64,000 nt of DNA, taken from Pseudoalteromonas sp. SMS1. Its GTDB lineage: Bacteria; Pseudomonadota; Gammaproteobacteria; Enterobacterales; Alteromonadaceae. The translations under genes were made by a program, and so were the position numbers. The notes beneath the pieces are model-generated. The model made no database searches, was not told where the DNA came from, and saw nothing but the letters and a program-made list of their open reading frames with translations. Of the stretch, positions 46,852 to 56,472 are shown in pieces. Positions within the stretch are counted from its first letter, which is position 1. Each line of letters begins with the position of its first letter. The DNA lies in NCBI RefSeq assembly GCF_021530565.1, contig NZ_JAKGBI010000003.1:1-64000 (forward strand). Reading direction: 5' to 3'.

Positions 46852-49518
46852 ATGTCTGAAGTCAATAAGTTTGACGTTGACGCGTTAGAAACCCAAGAGT
46901 GGTTACAAGCGCTTGAGTCAGTTGTGAAAGAAGAAGGCGTAGAACGCGCGCAATTCTTACTTGAGCAAGTGCTAGAGCAAGCCCGCCTAGATGGCGTAGA
47001 CATGCCTACAGGTATTACTACAAACTATGTAAATACTATTCCGGCAGGCCAAGAACCAGCTTACCCTGGTGATACCACGATTGAACGCCGTATCCGCTCT
47101 ATCGTACGTTGGAATGCGATCATGATCGTACTTCGTGCGTCTAAAAAAGACCTAGAGTTAGGCGGCCACATGGCGTCTTACCAGTCTTCAGCAGCATTTT
47201 ATGAAATGTGTTTCAACCACTTCTTCCGTGCGCCAAACGAGAAGGACGGTGGTGATTTAGTATATTACCAAGGTCATATTTCACCAGGTATCTACGCACG
47301 TGCTTTCCTTGAGGGCCGTTTAACTGAAGAGCAGTTAGATAACTTCCGTCAAGAAGTAGACGGCAAAGGTATTTCTTCATACCCTCACCCTAAATTGATG
47401 CCTGAGTTCTGGCAATTCCCAACAGTATCTATGGGTCTTGGTCCAATCGCATCAATCTATCAAGCTCGTTTCCTTAAGTACCTTGAAGGCCGTGGTCTTA
47501 AAGAGACTAACGAGCAGCGCGTATACGCGTTCCTAGGTGATGGTGAGATGGATGAGCCAGAATCACGTGGTGCAATCTCATTTGCAGCGCGTGAGAAGCT
47601 AGATAACCTATGTTACCTGATCAACTGTAACCTGCAGCGTCTTGATGGCCCAGTAATGGGTAACGGTAAGATCATTCAAGAACTTGAAGGCCTATTTAAA
47701 GGTGCTGGTTGGAACGTAATCAAAGTTGTTTGGGGTTCAGGTTGGGATACGCTACTTGCTAAAGACACAACGGGCAAGTTGCTACAACTAATGAATGAAA
47801 CAATCGACGGTGATTATCAGACGTATAAGTCAAAAGACGGTGCCTATGTTCGTGAGCACTTCTTCGGCCGTTACCCTGAAACAGCTGCTCTGGTTGCGGA
47901 TATGACCGACGAAGAGATCTTCGCGCTGAAGCGTGGTGGTCATGAGCCTTCGAAACTATTTGCAGCGTTCAAAGCCGCGCAAGACGAAAAAGGTCGTCCA
48001 ACAGTTATCCTCGCTAAAACTGTAAAAGGTTACGGCATGGGTGAAGCGGCTGAAGGTAAAAACATTGCGCACCAAGTTAAAAAGATGGATATGTCTAGCG
48101 TTGAGCACTTACGTTCACGCCTTGGCCTTGAAGATCTTGTTTCTGACGAAGAAATCGCGAATCTGCCTTACCTTACACTGAAAGAAGGTACGGCTGAGTA
48201 CGAATACCTACACGCACGCCGTAAAGCGCTACACGGTTACACACCACAGCGTCTGCCTAACTTCACACAAGCACTTGAGCTACCTCAACTAGATCAGTTC
48301 AAGCCGCTACTTGAAGAGCAAAAGCGTGATATCTCAACGACAATGGGTTACGTACGTGCACTAAACATCTTGTTAAAAGACAAGGGTGTTGGTAAAAACA
48401 TCGTACCAATCATTGCGGATGAAGCGCGTACTTTCGGTATGGAAGGTTTATTCCGTCAAATCGGTATTTATAACCCGCACGGTCAGAACTACACACCTCA
48501 AGACCGCGACATCGTATCTTACTACAAAGAAGCAACGTCAGGTCAGGTACTTCAAGAAGGTATCAACGAGCTAGGTGCAATGTCTTCATGGGTTGCTGCT
48601 GCAACGTCATACAGCACCAACGACCTACCGATGATCCCATTCTACATCTACTACTCTATGTTCGGTTTCCAACGTGTTGGCGACATGGCGTGGATGGCGG
48701 GTGACCAACAAGCACGTGGTTTCCTATTGGGTGCTACAGCAGGTCGTACAACGCTAAACGGTGAAGGTCTACAGCACGAAGACGGTCACTCACACATTCA
48801 AGCGGGTACGATTCCTAACTGTATTTCTTACGACCCAACGTTCGTATTTGAAGTTGCGGTTATCCTGCAAGATGGTATCCGTCGTATGTACGGTCCAGAG
48901 CAAGAAAACGTGTTCTACTACCTAACGCTGATGAACGAAAACTATCACCAGCCAGCAATGCCTGAAGGCGCTGAAGAAGGTATCCGTAAAGGTATCTATA
49001 AGCTTGAGTCAAATGCAGGTGAGAAAGCACACGTACAACTTATGGGTTCAGGCACAATCTTGAACGAAGTACGTAAAGCGGGTGCAATCCTAAGCGAAGA
49101 GTACGGCATAGGTTCAGATGTATTCTCTGTGACGTCATTCAACGAGCTAGCTCGCGACGGTCAAGACGCTGAACGTTTCAACATGCTTAACCCTGAAGCG
49201 GATGCAAAAGTACCTTACATCTCAACTGTACTCGGTGAGTCTCCAGCGATTGCAGCGACTGACTACATGAAGAATTATGCAGATCAAGTACGCGCATTCA
49301 TGCCAAGCAGCGCTTACAAAGTACTAGGTACTGACGGTTACGGTCGTTCAGACAGCCGTGAAAACCTACGTCGTCACTTCGAAGTGAACGCAGGGTATGT
49401 GGTTGTTGCTGCACTTAACGAACTTGCTCAACAGGGCAAAGTTGAAAAATCAGTTGTTGCTGACGCTATCAAGAAATTTGATATCGACACAACAAAAGCT
49501 AACCCACTTTACGCATAA
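46852..49518 (+). CDS. aceE: Pyruvate dehydrogenase E1 component (homodimeric)
   Basis: Decarboxylates pyruvate with thiamine diphosphate and passes the acetyl group to AceF. 888 residues, the normal length for the homodimeric type. The TPP motif [12 protein letters not shown]...[11 protein letters not shown] is clear, as are the active-site-region segments [11 protein letters not shown] and [10 protein letters not shown]. It lies 102 bases after pdhR. Confidence 0.98.
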   Translation: MSEVNKFDVDALETQEWLQALESVVKEEGVERAQFLLEQVLEQARLDGVDMPTGITTNYVNTIPAGQEPAYPGDTTIERRIRSIVRWNAIMIVLRASKKDLELGGHMASYQSSAAFYEMCFNHFFRAPNEKDGGDLVYYQGHISPGIYARAFLEGRLTEEQLDNFRQEVDGKGISSYPHPKLMPEFWQFPTVSMGLGPIASIYQARFLKYLEGRGLKETNEQRVYAFLGDGEMDEPESRGAISFAAREKLDNLCYLINCNLQRLDGPVMGNGKIIQELEGLFKGAGWNVIKVVWGSGWDTLLAKDTTGKLLQLMNETIDGDYQTYKSKDGAYVREHFFGRYPETAALVADMTDEEIFALKRGGHEPSKLFAAFKAAQDEKGRPTVILAKTVKGYGMGEAAEGKNIAHQVKKMDMSSVEHLRSRLGLEDLVSDEEIANLPYLTLKEGTAEYEYLHARRKALHGYTPQRLPNFTQALELPQLDQFKPLLEEQKRDISTTMGYVRALNILLKDKGVGKNIVPIIADEARTFGMEGLFRQIGIYNPHGQNYTPQDRDIVSYYKEATSGQVLQEGINELGAMSSWVAAATSYSTNDLPMIPFYIYYSMFGFQRVGDMAWMAGDQQARGFLLGATAGRTTLNGEGLQHEDGHSHIQAGTIPNCISYDPTFVFEVAVILQDGIRRMYGPEQENVFYYLTLMNENYHQPAMPEGAEEGIRKGIYKLESNAGEKAHVQLMGSGTILNEVRKAGAILSEEYGIGSDVFSVTSFNELARDGQDAERFNMLNPEADAKVPYISTVLGESPAIAATDYMKNYADQVRAFMPSSAYKVLGTDGYGRSDSRENLRRHFEVNAGYVVVAALNELAQQGKVEKSVVADAIKKFDIDTTKANPLYA

Positions 49519-49529
49519 GAGGCAAAAAC

Positions 49530-50430
49530 ATGTCAATTGAAATTCATGTTCCAGATATTGGTGCCGATGAGGTTGAAGTAACCGAGCTCCTAGTAAGCGT
49601 CGGTGACACGGTTGAAGTGGATCAGTCATTGATCACAGTTGAAGGCGATAAGGCTTCAATGGAAGTACCAGCAGCGGCTGCGGGTACTGTTAAAGAAATC
49701 AAAGTCGTTGAAGGTGACAAAGTTTCAACAGGTTCTTTGATTATGATTTTTGACGCAGCTGGTGCAGAAGCACCCGCTGCGGCACAAGCGCCTGCTGCAG
49801 CGCCAGCACCTGCGGCACCCGCTGCGGCAGAGCTTAAAGAAGTACACGTACCAGATATCGGTGGCGACGAAGTTGAAGTGACTGAGATCATGGTTGCTGT
49901 GGGCGACGCAGTTGAAGCTGACCAGTCAATCTTAAACGTAGAAGGCGATAAGGCTTCTATGGAAGTACCTGCACCATTTGCAGGTACTGTGAAAGAAATC
50001 AAAGTGGAAGTTGGCGGTAAAGTGTCAACAGGCTCTTTGGTATTCGTATTTGAAGTTGCAGGCAGTGCGCCAGCCGCGACACCTGTTGCAGCAGCACCTG
50101 CGCCTGCGACGGCACCTGCTGCGGTAGCAGAAGCGAAAGAAGTACACGTACCAGATATTGGCGGTGACGAAGTTGAAGTGACTGAAATCATGGTATCAGT
50201 CGGTGATTCAATCGAAGAAGAGCAGTCTCTAATCACTGTAGAAGGCGATAAGGCTTCTATGGAAGTACCGGCTCCATTTGCAGGTACTGTGAAAGAGATC
50301 AAAGTAAATGCTGGCGATAAAGTATCGACAGGCTCTTTAATCTTCGTATTTGAAACCGCAGGCAGTGCACCAGCGGCAGCACCTGTCGCTGCGCCGGCAC
50401 CAACGGCAGCGCCAGCAGCGGCTCCAGCAG
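49530..50430 (+). repeat. Three 300-bp direct repeats encoding lipoyl domains and linkers
   Basis: GAAGGCGATAAGGCTTC recurs at 49641, 49941 and 50241, and much of the surrounding sequence matches in phase, including the Ala/Pro linkers. Repeats two and three are closest to each other. The repeats are within aceF. Confidence 0.9.
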
Positions 50431-51425
50431 CAAAACCTGCTCCGGTAGCAGTCCCTGCATCTGCACAAAAAGATGACTTTGTTGCGAACGATCAGTACGC
50501 ACACGCATCACCAGTTGTACGTCGTCTAGCACGTGAGTTTGGTGTCAACCTAGCGCGCGTTAAAGCAACTGGTCGCAAGAACCGTGTTGTTAAAGAAGAC
50601 GTTCAGAACTATGTGAAAGAGCTAGTGAAGCAAGTTGAGTCAGGTCAGCTATCTAAAGGTGGCAACACCGGTGGTGGCGAGCTGGGTCTAATTCCTTGGC
50701 CGAAAGTAGACTTCAGCAAGTTTGGTGAAGTTGAAGAGAAGAAGCTATCTCGTATTCAAAAGATCTCTGGTGCAAACCTACACCGTAACTGGGTACAAAT
50801 CCCGCATGTTACACAGTTTGACGAAGCAGACATCACGACACTAGAAGCGTTCCGTAAAGAGCAAAATGTGCTGGCTGAGAAGAAGAAAATGGGTGTGAAA
50901 ATCACGCCATTGGTCTTCGTAATGAAAGCAGCTGCAAAAGCACTTGAAGAGTTCCCAACGTTTAACTCTTCTCTTTCTGAAGACGGTGAAAGCCTAATTC
51001 TGAAGAAATACGTGAACATCGGTGTGGCGGTTGATACGCCAAACGGCTTGGTTGTTCCTGTATTCAAAGACGTGAACAAAAAAGGCATCATTGAGCTTTC
51101 TCGTGAGCTGATGGACGTCTCTAAGAAAGCACGTGACGGCAAGCTGACTGCAGCTGACATGCAAGGCGGTTGTTTCACAATCTCAAGCCTTGGTGGCATC
51201 GGTGGTACGTCATTCACACCAATCGTGAATGCACCAGAAGTGGCTATCTTAGGTGTATCTAAGTCTGAGATGAAGCCGAAATGGAATGGTAAAGAGTTTG
51301 AGCCGCGCTTAATGGTGCCGCTCAGCTGTTCATACGACCACCGTGTAATTGACGGGGCGCTTGCAGCACGCTTTACTGTGACACTTGCAAACTACCTGAG
51401 CGATATTCGTCAGCTAGTGATGTAA
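49530..51425 (+). CDS. aceF: Pyruvate dehydrogenase E2, dihydrolipoamide acetyltransferase, three lipoyl domains
   Basis: Transfers acetyl groups to CoA and forms the core of the complex. 631 residues: three lipoyl domains (~1-75, ~105-178, ~205-278), each with the lipoylated Lys in [11 protein letters not shown]; Ala/Pro-rich linkers; a peripheral-subunit-binding domain (~325-362, [15 protein letters not shown]); and a C-terminal catalytic domain with His604 and Asp608 in DHRVIDGA. The three lipoyl signatures start at 49641, 49941 and 50241, an exact 300-bp period. It follows aceE by 11 bases. Confidence 0.97.
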   Translation: MSIEIHVPDIGADEVEVTELLVSVGDTVEVDQSLITVEGDKASMEVPAAAAGTVKEIKVVEGDKVSTGSLIMIFDAAGAEAPAAAQAPAAAPAPAAPAAAELKEVHVPDIGGDEVEVTEIMVAVGDAVEADQSILNVEGDKASMEVPAPFAGTVKEIKVEVGGKVSTGSLVFVFEVAGSAPAATPVAAAPAPATAPAAVAEAKEVHVPDIGGDEVEVTEIMVSVGDSIEEEQSLITVEGDKASMEVPAPFAGTVKEIKVNAGDKVSTGSLIFVFETAGSAPAAAPVAAPAPTAAPAAAPAAKPAPVAVPASAQKDDFVANDQYAHASPVVRRLAREFGVNLARVKATGRKNRVVKEDVQNYVKELVKQVESGQLSKGGNTGGGELGLIPWPKVDFSKFGEVEEKKLSRIQKISGANLHRNWVQIPHVTQFDEADITTLEAFRKEQNVLAEKKKMGVKITPLVFVMKAAAKALEEFPTFNSSLSEDGESLILKKYVNIGVAVDTPNGLVVPVFKDVNKKGIIELSRELMDVSKKARDGKLTAADMQGGCFTISSLGGIGGTSFTPIVNAPEVAILGVSKSEMKPKWNGKEFEPRLMVPLSCSYDHRVIDGALAARFTVTLANYLSDIRQLVM

Positions 51426-51433
51426 GATGAATC

Positions 51434-51463
51434 AAAACCGCCCAACCTAAGTTGTGCGGTTTT
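51434..51463 (+). terminator. Terminator between aceF and lpdA
   Basis: AAAACCGC and GCGGTTTT enclose CC-AAC-CTAA-GTT-GT, giving a long stem, followed by T-rich sequence (TTTTGTTGTATTTTT). It separates aceF from lpdA, so lpdA probably has its own promoter. Confidence 0.75.
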
Positions 51464-51476
51464 GTTGTATTTTTAG

Positions 51477-51503
51477 TGTCCTGTCTGATAATTGGACGGG
51501 ACA
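51477..51503. promoter_or_regulatory. Inverted repeat in the lpdA leader region
   Basis: TGTCCTGTC and GACGGGACA pair over 9 bases (one G-T) across TGATAATTG. It lies ~140 bases before lpdA, after the aceF terminator. It could be an operator or an RNA hairpin. It does not resemble a PdhR box. Confidence 0.4.
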
Positions 51504-51642
51504 TTAGTGAGTGCGAATGATACACTTTCGCGCACAAAAACTCTCTCTGTTGGATTTGCCTTAATTTGGCGACCAGCAGGCAAATTGGGTGCGGATACTC
51601 AGTTGAGTAGAGTCCCGTTCGAATAATAGTTAAGGTAATAAC

Positions 51643-53067
51643 ATGAGCAACGAAATCAAAACTCAAGTTGTTGTACTAGGCGGTGGTCCTGGTGGTTACT
51701 CTGCAGCATTCCGTGCAGCAGACCTAGGTTTAGATGTTACATTGATTGAATCTCGCGATACCCTAGGTGGTGTTTGCTTGAACGTAGGTTGTATTCCTTC
51801 AAAAGCACTTCTTCACGTCGCTAAGGTTATCGACGATGCAGCTGAAATGGCTTCTCACGGTGTAACTTTCGGTGCTCCACAAATCGATTTAGACAAAATC
51901 CGTACTTGGAAAGAGTCTGTAATCGGTCAACTTACTGGCGGCCTAGCTGGTATGTCTAAAATGCGTAAAGTTAACGTAGTTAACGGTTACGGTAAATTCA
52001 CAGGTTCTAACACTATCGCAGTTGAAGGCGCTGACGGCACTAAGACAGTGACGTTTGATAACGCAATCATTGCAGCAGGTTCACAACCGGTAAGCCTTCC
52101 GTTCATCCCACAAGATGAGCGTATCATTGATTCAACGGGTGCACTTGAGCTTAAAGACGTTCCTGGAAAACTACTTGTACTAGGTGGTGGTATCATCGGT
52201 CTTGAGATGGGTACTGTTTACCGTGCACTAGGTTCAGACATCGACGTTGTTGAATTTGCTGATCAGCTAGTACCTGCTGCTGACAAAGACATCATCAAGG
52301 TTTACCAGAAGTACGTTAAGAACAAGTTCAACGTAATGCTTTCTACGAAAGTTGTTGCTGTTGAAGCGAAAGAAGACGGTATCTACGTTTCATTCGAAGG
52401 TAAGCAAGCACCTGAAGGCCAAGTTCGTTACGATAAAGTATTGGTTGCAGTTGGTCGTACACCAAACGGTAAGCTACTTGACGCTGACAAAGCTGGCGTT
52501 GCTGTTGACGAGCGTGGCTTCATCAACACAGACAAGCAAATGAAAACGAACGTTGAGCACATCTTCGCGATTGGTGACATCGTTGGTCAGCCTATGCTTG
52601 CGCACAAAGCGGTACACGAAGCACACGTTGCTGCAGAAGTTATCTCTGGTAAGAAGCACTACTTCGATCCTAAGTGTATCCCTTCAATCGCTTACACAGA
52701 TCCAGAAATTGCATGGGTTGGTGTAACTGAAAAAGAAGCAAAAGAGCAAGGTCTTAAGATCGAAACTGCGGTATTCCCGTGGGCAGCATCTGGCCGTGCA
52801 ATCGCTTCAGCACGTACTGAAGGTCAAACTAAGCTTATCTTTGATAAAGAGTCAGGCCGTGTTATCGGTGGTGCAATGGTTGGTATCAACGCAGGTGAAA
52901 TGCTTGGTGAGATCGGCCTAGCGGTAGAAATGGGTGCAGACGCAGAAGACGTGGCACTGACTATCCATGCTCACCCAACACTGAACGAGTCTATCGGTCT
53001 AGCTGCTGAAATCTTCGAAGGTTCAATCACTGACCTTCCAAACAAAAAAGCAGTTAAAAAGAAGTAA
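51643..53067 (+). CDS. lpdA: Dihydrolipoamide dehydrogenase
   Basis: Reoxidises the lipoyl groups of pyruvate and 2-oxoglutarate dehydrogenases and of the glycine cleavage system, using FAD and NAD. 474 residues, as in E. coli. FAD site VVVLGGGPGGYSAA (~9-22), redox-active Cys45 and Cys50 in GGVCLNVGCIPSKAL, NAD site GGGIIGLEMG, and the C-terminal HAHPTLNES with the catalytic His. It is separated from aceF by 217 bases and a terminator. Confidence 0.97.
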   Translation: MSNEIKTQVVVLGGGPGGYSAAFRAADLGLDVTLIESRDTLGGVCLNVGCIPSKALLHVAKVIDDAAEMASHGVTFGAPQIDLDKIRTWKESVIGQLTGGLAGMSKMRKVNVVNGYGKFTGSNTIAVEGADGTKTVTFDNAIIAAGSQPVSLPFIPQDERIIDSTGALELKDVPGKLLVLGGGIIGLEMGTVYRALGSDIDVVEFADQLVPAADKDIIKVYQKYVKNKFNVMLSTKVVAVEAKEDGIYVSFEGKQAPEGQVRYDKVLVAVGRTPNGKLLDADKAGVAVDERGFINTDKQMKTNVEHIFAIGDIVGQPMLAHKAVHEAHVAAEVISGKKHYFDPKCIPSIAYTDPEIAWVGVTEKEAKEQGLKIETAVFPWAASGRAIASARTEGQTKLIFDKESGRVIGGAMVGINAGEMLGEIGLAVEMGADAEDVALTIHAHPTLNESIGLAAEIFEGSITDLPNKKAVKKK

Positions 53068-53088
53068 TTAATACTTCTTATTGAATTG

Positions 53089-53117
53089 AAAAACCCGGCG
53101 ATAGCCGGGTTTTTTTA
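53089..53117 (+). terminator. Rho-independent terminator of lpdA
   Basis: AAAACCCGGC, GATA, GCCGGGTTTT and a T run, 21 bases after the stop. Confidence 0.9.
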
Positions 53118-53152
53118 TGCCGAGGATTGAGGCCAATCCCCTTTTTTCATAT

Positions 53153-55522
53153 TTACTTCATTGGGGCCACATAAACGCCTGCGTTGGCAAAACCAACTAC
53201 GTCCTCTGTGCCATCGCCATTGACATCAGCCATCATACGAGGGTGATTCTGTACTCGCCAACCCCCAGCGCTATAACCGAAGCTATCAACAACACGTCTA
53301 GGTGATGAGAAGCTGCTGCCATTGGATGTTGAAATGTAGACACCCGCGTTACCGAACCCAACGACATCCTTCTTGCCATCACCGTTTACATCAGCCAAAT
53401 ATCTTGGGTGGTTTTCAACACGCCAGCCACCAGCGGTATAGCCATAGCTATTCACCCATTGACGCATGGTGCTAAACCCTGAGCCTGTTGAAAGTGCAAC
53501 ATAAACGCCGGCATTTGCAAAACCCACGACATCATCGCGGCCATCGCCGTTTACATCTGCCATAAAGCGTGGGTGATTTTGAACTCGCCAGCCACCTGCT
53601 TCATAACCAAAACTACCAATCCATTTTCGTGGTGAGCTGAAAGATGATCCATTCGAAAGCGAAACATACACGCCTGCGTTGGCAAAACCAACAACATCTT
53701 GTTTGCCATCACCATTCACATCAGCCATCATGCGTGGATGATTTTCTACACGCCATCCGCCAGCTGTGTAGCCATAGCTACCTACCCATTGGCGCATCGG
53801 GCCAAAACTGCTACCTGTAGACAAGGCAACATACACCCCTGCATTCGCAAAGCCAACTACGTCTTGTTTACCGTCGCCATTCACATCTGCCATCATGCGA
53901 GGGTGCTGGTTGGTGCGCCATCCACCTGCTGTGTAGCCAAAACTACCAATCCACTTTTGAGGCGCACTGAAGCTTGACCCTGTTGATAGGGAGACATACA
54001 CACCAGCATTGGCAAAACCAACAACATCGTCACGGCCATCACCATTGACATCGGCCATCATTCTCGGGTGATTTTCAACACGCCAACCACCAGCGGTGTA
54101 TCCAAATGAACTTACCCATTTACGAGGTGAAGAGAATGAAGCGCCATTTGACAGAGAGACATAGACACCTGCATTGGCAAAGCCAACAACATCTTTTTTA
54201 CCATCGCCGTTTACATCAGCCATCATACGAGGGTGGTTTTCAACACGCCAACCACCAGCGGTGTATCCATATGAGCCGACCCATTGACTGTAAGGAGGCT
54301 GCTGTGTTTCGTGAATGGAGTAAAGTAAGCGGTTTGGAGAACCTTTCGGATCGCCAATTTCGTTTGTCGTAGCGTTGTCTAGGATTCTCGCAGTCACTTG
54401 TGCTGGCGTCAGATTTGGCGATTGCTGTAAATGCAGTGCAGCTACACCCGCAACATGAGGAGCAGCCATTGAAGTACCACTGATCGTATTTACACTGTTG
54501 TTAATCCAAGCTGATGTGATGCTTTGTCCTGGTGCAAATACATCGACGCAATTACCAAAGTTTGAAAATCCAGCACGCTGATCTGTGTTTGTTGATGCTG
54601 CAACGGTGATTGCATTAGGCGCACTGGCCGGAGAGATGTTACATGCATCACCATTATCGTTACCAGCTGCAGCGACCATTGAGATACCCTGATTAATACT
54701 TGCTTGTACGGCATTGTTAAGTGCAGTGCTGACAGGGGTACGGAAGCTCATATTAGCAACCGCTGGGCGTGTTGCGTTTGCCGTTACCCACTCGACACCA
54801 TCTATGATAGTGGCTAATGAGCTGCTTCCCTGACAGTTAAATACTCGCACCCCCACTAAATCAACATTTTTAGCAACACCATAGGTCTCTCCACCAATAG
54901 TACCAGCGACGTGTGTGCCATGACCATGACAATCATCTGCATTATTATCATTATCTATAAAGTCGAAACCACTGGCAGCGCGACCGTTAAATTCTGTGTG
55001 ATCAACTTGAATACCCGTATCAAGGACATAAGCCGTGACATTAGAGCCGGTATAATTGTAAACATAATTAGAATCAAGCGGTAGCGCACGTTGATCGATT
55101 CTGTCTAGACCCCATGTTGCATTGCTCTGTTTTGCACTAACACTGGCATCTAAGGTGATGACACGGTTTGGCTCAATGAAGGCGATATTTGGATCTGAAA
55201 GCAGGGCGGAAAGCTGAGATTTTGATGCTGTTACTAGCGCGCCATTAAGGGATGCTGAGTATGTTTTTTCGAGCTTGATATTGTGTTGATTTACCAAATT
55301 TTGACTCTGAATTCTATTGAAGTCAGCTCTTGCAACTAGGGTGTCTGCTGTAATGGTTTTTGGTGTTTCAAAGACCACGATATAGCTGTCTTCGACCACC
55401 GCGCTTGACGCAGGCACCGTCACCATTTTTGGGTGAGTGACCTGCGCGAGTGCGGAAGTACTCGACAGAGTGGAAAATAAAATACCAGTAATGGCAGCGG
55501 CAAGCTGATGCTTTTTATGCAT
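53153..55522 (-). CDS. Secreted subtilisin-like protease with C-terminal seven-repeat beta-propeller domain
   Basis: A 789-residue exported S8 (proteinase K/aqualysin type) protease: signal peptide ~1-27 (ALA), inhibitor I9 propeptide ~45-125, catalytic Asp168 (VLDTG), His201 (HGHGTHVAG) and Ser351 (GTSMAAPH). From Trp414 to the C terminus come seven repeats of 55 residues, each with a GGWR core and an ADVNGDG calcium-type loop, the FG-GAP/VCBS pattern of a seven-bladed propeller. The last repeat ends at the stop. The propeller could bind a substrate, a glycan or calcium. Secretion is probably by type II. Confidence 0.9.
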   Translation of the reverse strand: MHKKHQLAAAITGILFSTLSSTSALAQVTHPKMVTVPASSAVVEDSYIVVFETPKTITADTLVARADFNRIQSQNLVNQHNIKLEKTYSASLNGALVTASKSQLSALLSDPNIAFIEPNRVITLDASVSAKQSNATWGLDRIDQRALPLDSNYVYNYTGSNVTAYVLDTGIQVDHTEFNGRAASGFDFIDNDNNADDCHGHGTHVAGTIGGETYGVAKNVDLVGVRVFNCQGSSSLATIIDGVEWVTANATRPAVANMSFRTPVSTALNNAVQASINQGISMVAAAGNDNGDACNISPASAPNAITVAASTNTDQRAGFSNFGNCVDVFAPGQSITSAWINNSVNTISGTSMAAPHVAGVAALHLQQSPNLTPAQVTARILDNATTNEIGDPKGSPNRLLYSIHETQQPPYSQWVGSYGYTAGGWRVENHPRMMADVNGDGKKDVVGFANAGVYVSLSNGASFSSPRKWVSSFGYTAGGWRVENHPRMMADVNGDGRDDVVGFANAGVYVSLSTGSSFSAPQKWIGSFGYTAGGWRTNQHPRMMADVNGDGKQDVVGFANAGVYVALSTGSSFGPMRQWVGSYGYTAGGWRVENHPRMMADVNGDGKQDVVGFANAGVYVSLSNGSSFSSPRKWIGSFGYEAGGWRVQNHPRFMADVNGDGRDDVVGFANAGVYVALSTGSGFSTMRQWVNSYGYTAGGWRVENHPRYLADVNGDGKKDVVGFGNAGVYISTSNGSSFSSPRRVVDSFGYSAGGWRVQNHPRMMADVNGDGTEDVVGFANAGVYVAPMK
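53156..54283 (-). repeat. Seven tandem 165-bp repeats in the protease gene
   Basis: The 55-codon units are strongly alike in DNA as well as protein (e.g. GCAAAACCAAC and ACATCAGCCAT on the + strand recur). They read in frame without interruption, so they are a protein repeat and not a CRISPR. Loss or gain of whole units would keep the frame. Confidence 0.9.
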
Positions 55523-55829
55523 TGCAATTCCTTTTCATGTTTTTGATGGTAAAGGTGGTCACAGGACCACATGTTTATAAATTGTTATACTTGTTATAGG
55601 TACTATATATATTTGTTTGTTTTGTGATCAAGTTAAATTTTATGACAGTGTACAGAATTAAAAATTTAGTTGTTTTTTGTACAAAATAGGAAGGCATGTC
55701 TGAGCGATAGGGCTTTGGTGTACGCATAAATGAGGCACGCCCTCTGTACAGATTCAGCTTTGCGCTAAAAGATTAGGGAGACGTTAAAATTTGAGATTAC
55801 CCATTGCTATATTGATTGCCGGCTATCCA

Positions 55830-56050
55830 GCGCTTTCACCGTGATGGCAGCTTTAAAGGCTTAGGTGAGCCCCATGGCGCTAGAGGCACAAATACCGTCG
55901 ATAGCGCGAGTTGTATTAATAAATATGTTCAGACGACCTGAACGATGCCAGACATCGATCTGGTTAAGGATTTATATCTGTTTGCTAAGACTGAGGTTCA
56001 AGCAAGGGCAAATAAATCTTTGAGCCGCACAGACGTTATACATGTGTCAG
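55830..56050 (-). pseudogene. Decayed fragment of cca (C-terminal third)
   Basis: On the minus strand the sequence translates, with a frameshift and stops, as LPLLEPQS, then ILNQIDVWHRSGRLNIFIN, then TTRAIDGICAS, a stop, and AFKAAITVKAL. The intact Cca (58925-60034) reads [38 protein letters not shown] and [11 protein letters not shown] in the same order. The match covers the region after the catalytic domain only. The fragment has the same orientation and lies ~3 kb from the intact gene. Confidence 0.85.
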
Positions 56051-56140
56051 GCCGCTTAATCATACCGCACATCATTGTTTTGGTGTCACTGCGAAGCGAG
56101 ACTTAATGTATCTAGCAGCACGTTAAACCATAGTATAAAT

Positions 56141-56194
56141 TCGGTCGCTGGAATACGCGGATACTTACTCGCGCGATATGCGTATTTTGACCGA
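56141..56194. other. Long imperfect hairpin in the AT-rich interval
   Basis: Outer arms TCGGTC/GACCGA and inner arms AATACGC/GCGTATT are separated by small unequal internal loops (5 and 2 bases) and a 21-base loop. No gene or terminator explains it. Confidence 0.45.
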
Positions 56195-56429
56195 AAACAT
56201 ACAGATTAATCGGGCACTGAGCATTGCCTTAACAAATAAGAGTAAAAATAATGTTAAATTAAAAGTGTATATATTCGATTTTATGTTTAAAAAATAATTA
56301 TTATTTAATGTGTGGGAATTGTTTTTATATTTTATAAATTTATTTATTTTTTATTTATATTTCTTATTTTATAAGGCAGTTAATCATGTTTAATGAACTT
56401 TCTATAGTATTTTATGGTTCCTTTGTGTT

Positions 56430-56435
56430 TATAAT
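56430..56435 (+). promoter_or_regulatory. Possible -10 element of the lipoprotein gene
   Basis: A perfect TATAAT, with TG two bases upstream, 38 bases before the ATG at 56473. No clear -35 is seen, but the preceding AT-rich block could act as an UP element. Confidence 0.4.
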
Positions 56436-56472
56436 GGGCACTAAATAGAAGCTTATATAAAATGGAAATAAT

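Larger units (their letters stand above)
55523..56472. other. Gene-poor AT-rich interval with a decayed cca fragment
   Basis: About 950 bases without an intact gene. From left: the leader of the protease gene (55523-55640, AT-rich); an undetermined stretch (55640-55825); a decayed fragment of cca (55830-56050); a stretch of no recognised origin with a long hairpin at 56141-56194; and a very AT-rich block (56230-56460) that contains a TATAAT before the next gene. Confidence 0.65.

Noticed and set aside
49622..50302. Minus-strand open frame of 226 codons opposite aceF
   Set aside because: It is a shadow of the repeated lipoyl domains; its repeats mirror theirs.
53156..54283. Tandem repeat that could suggest a CRISPR array
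   Set aside because: The 165-bp units are in frame and encode propeller blades; there are no short repeats with unique spacers and no cas genes.
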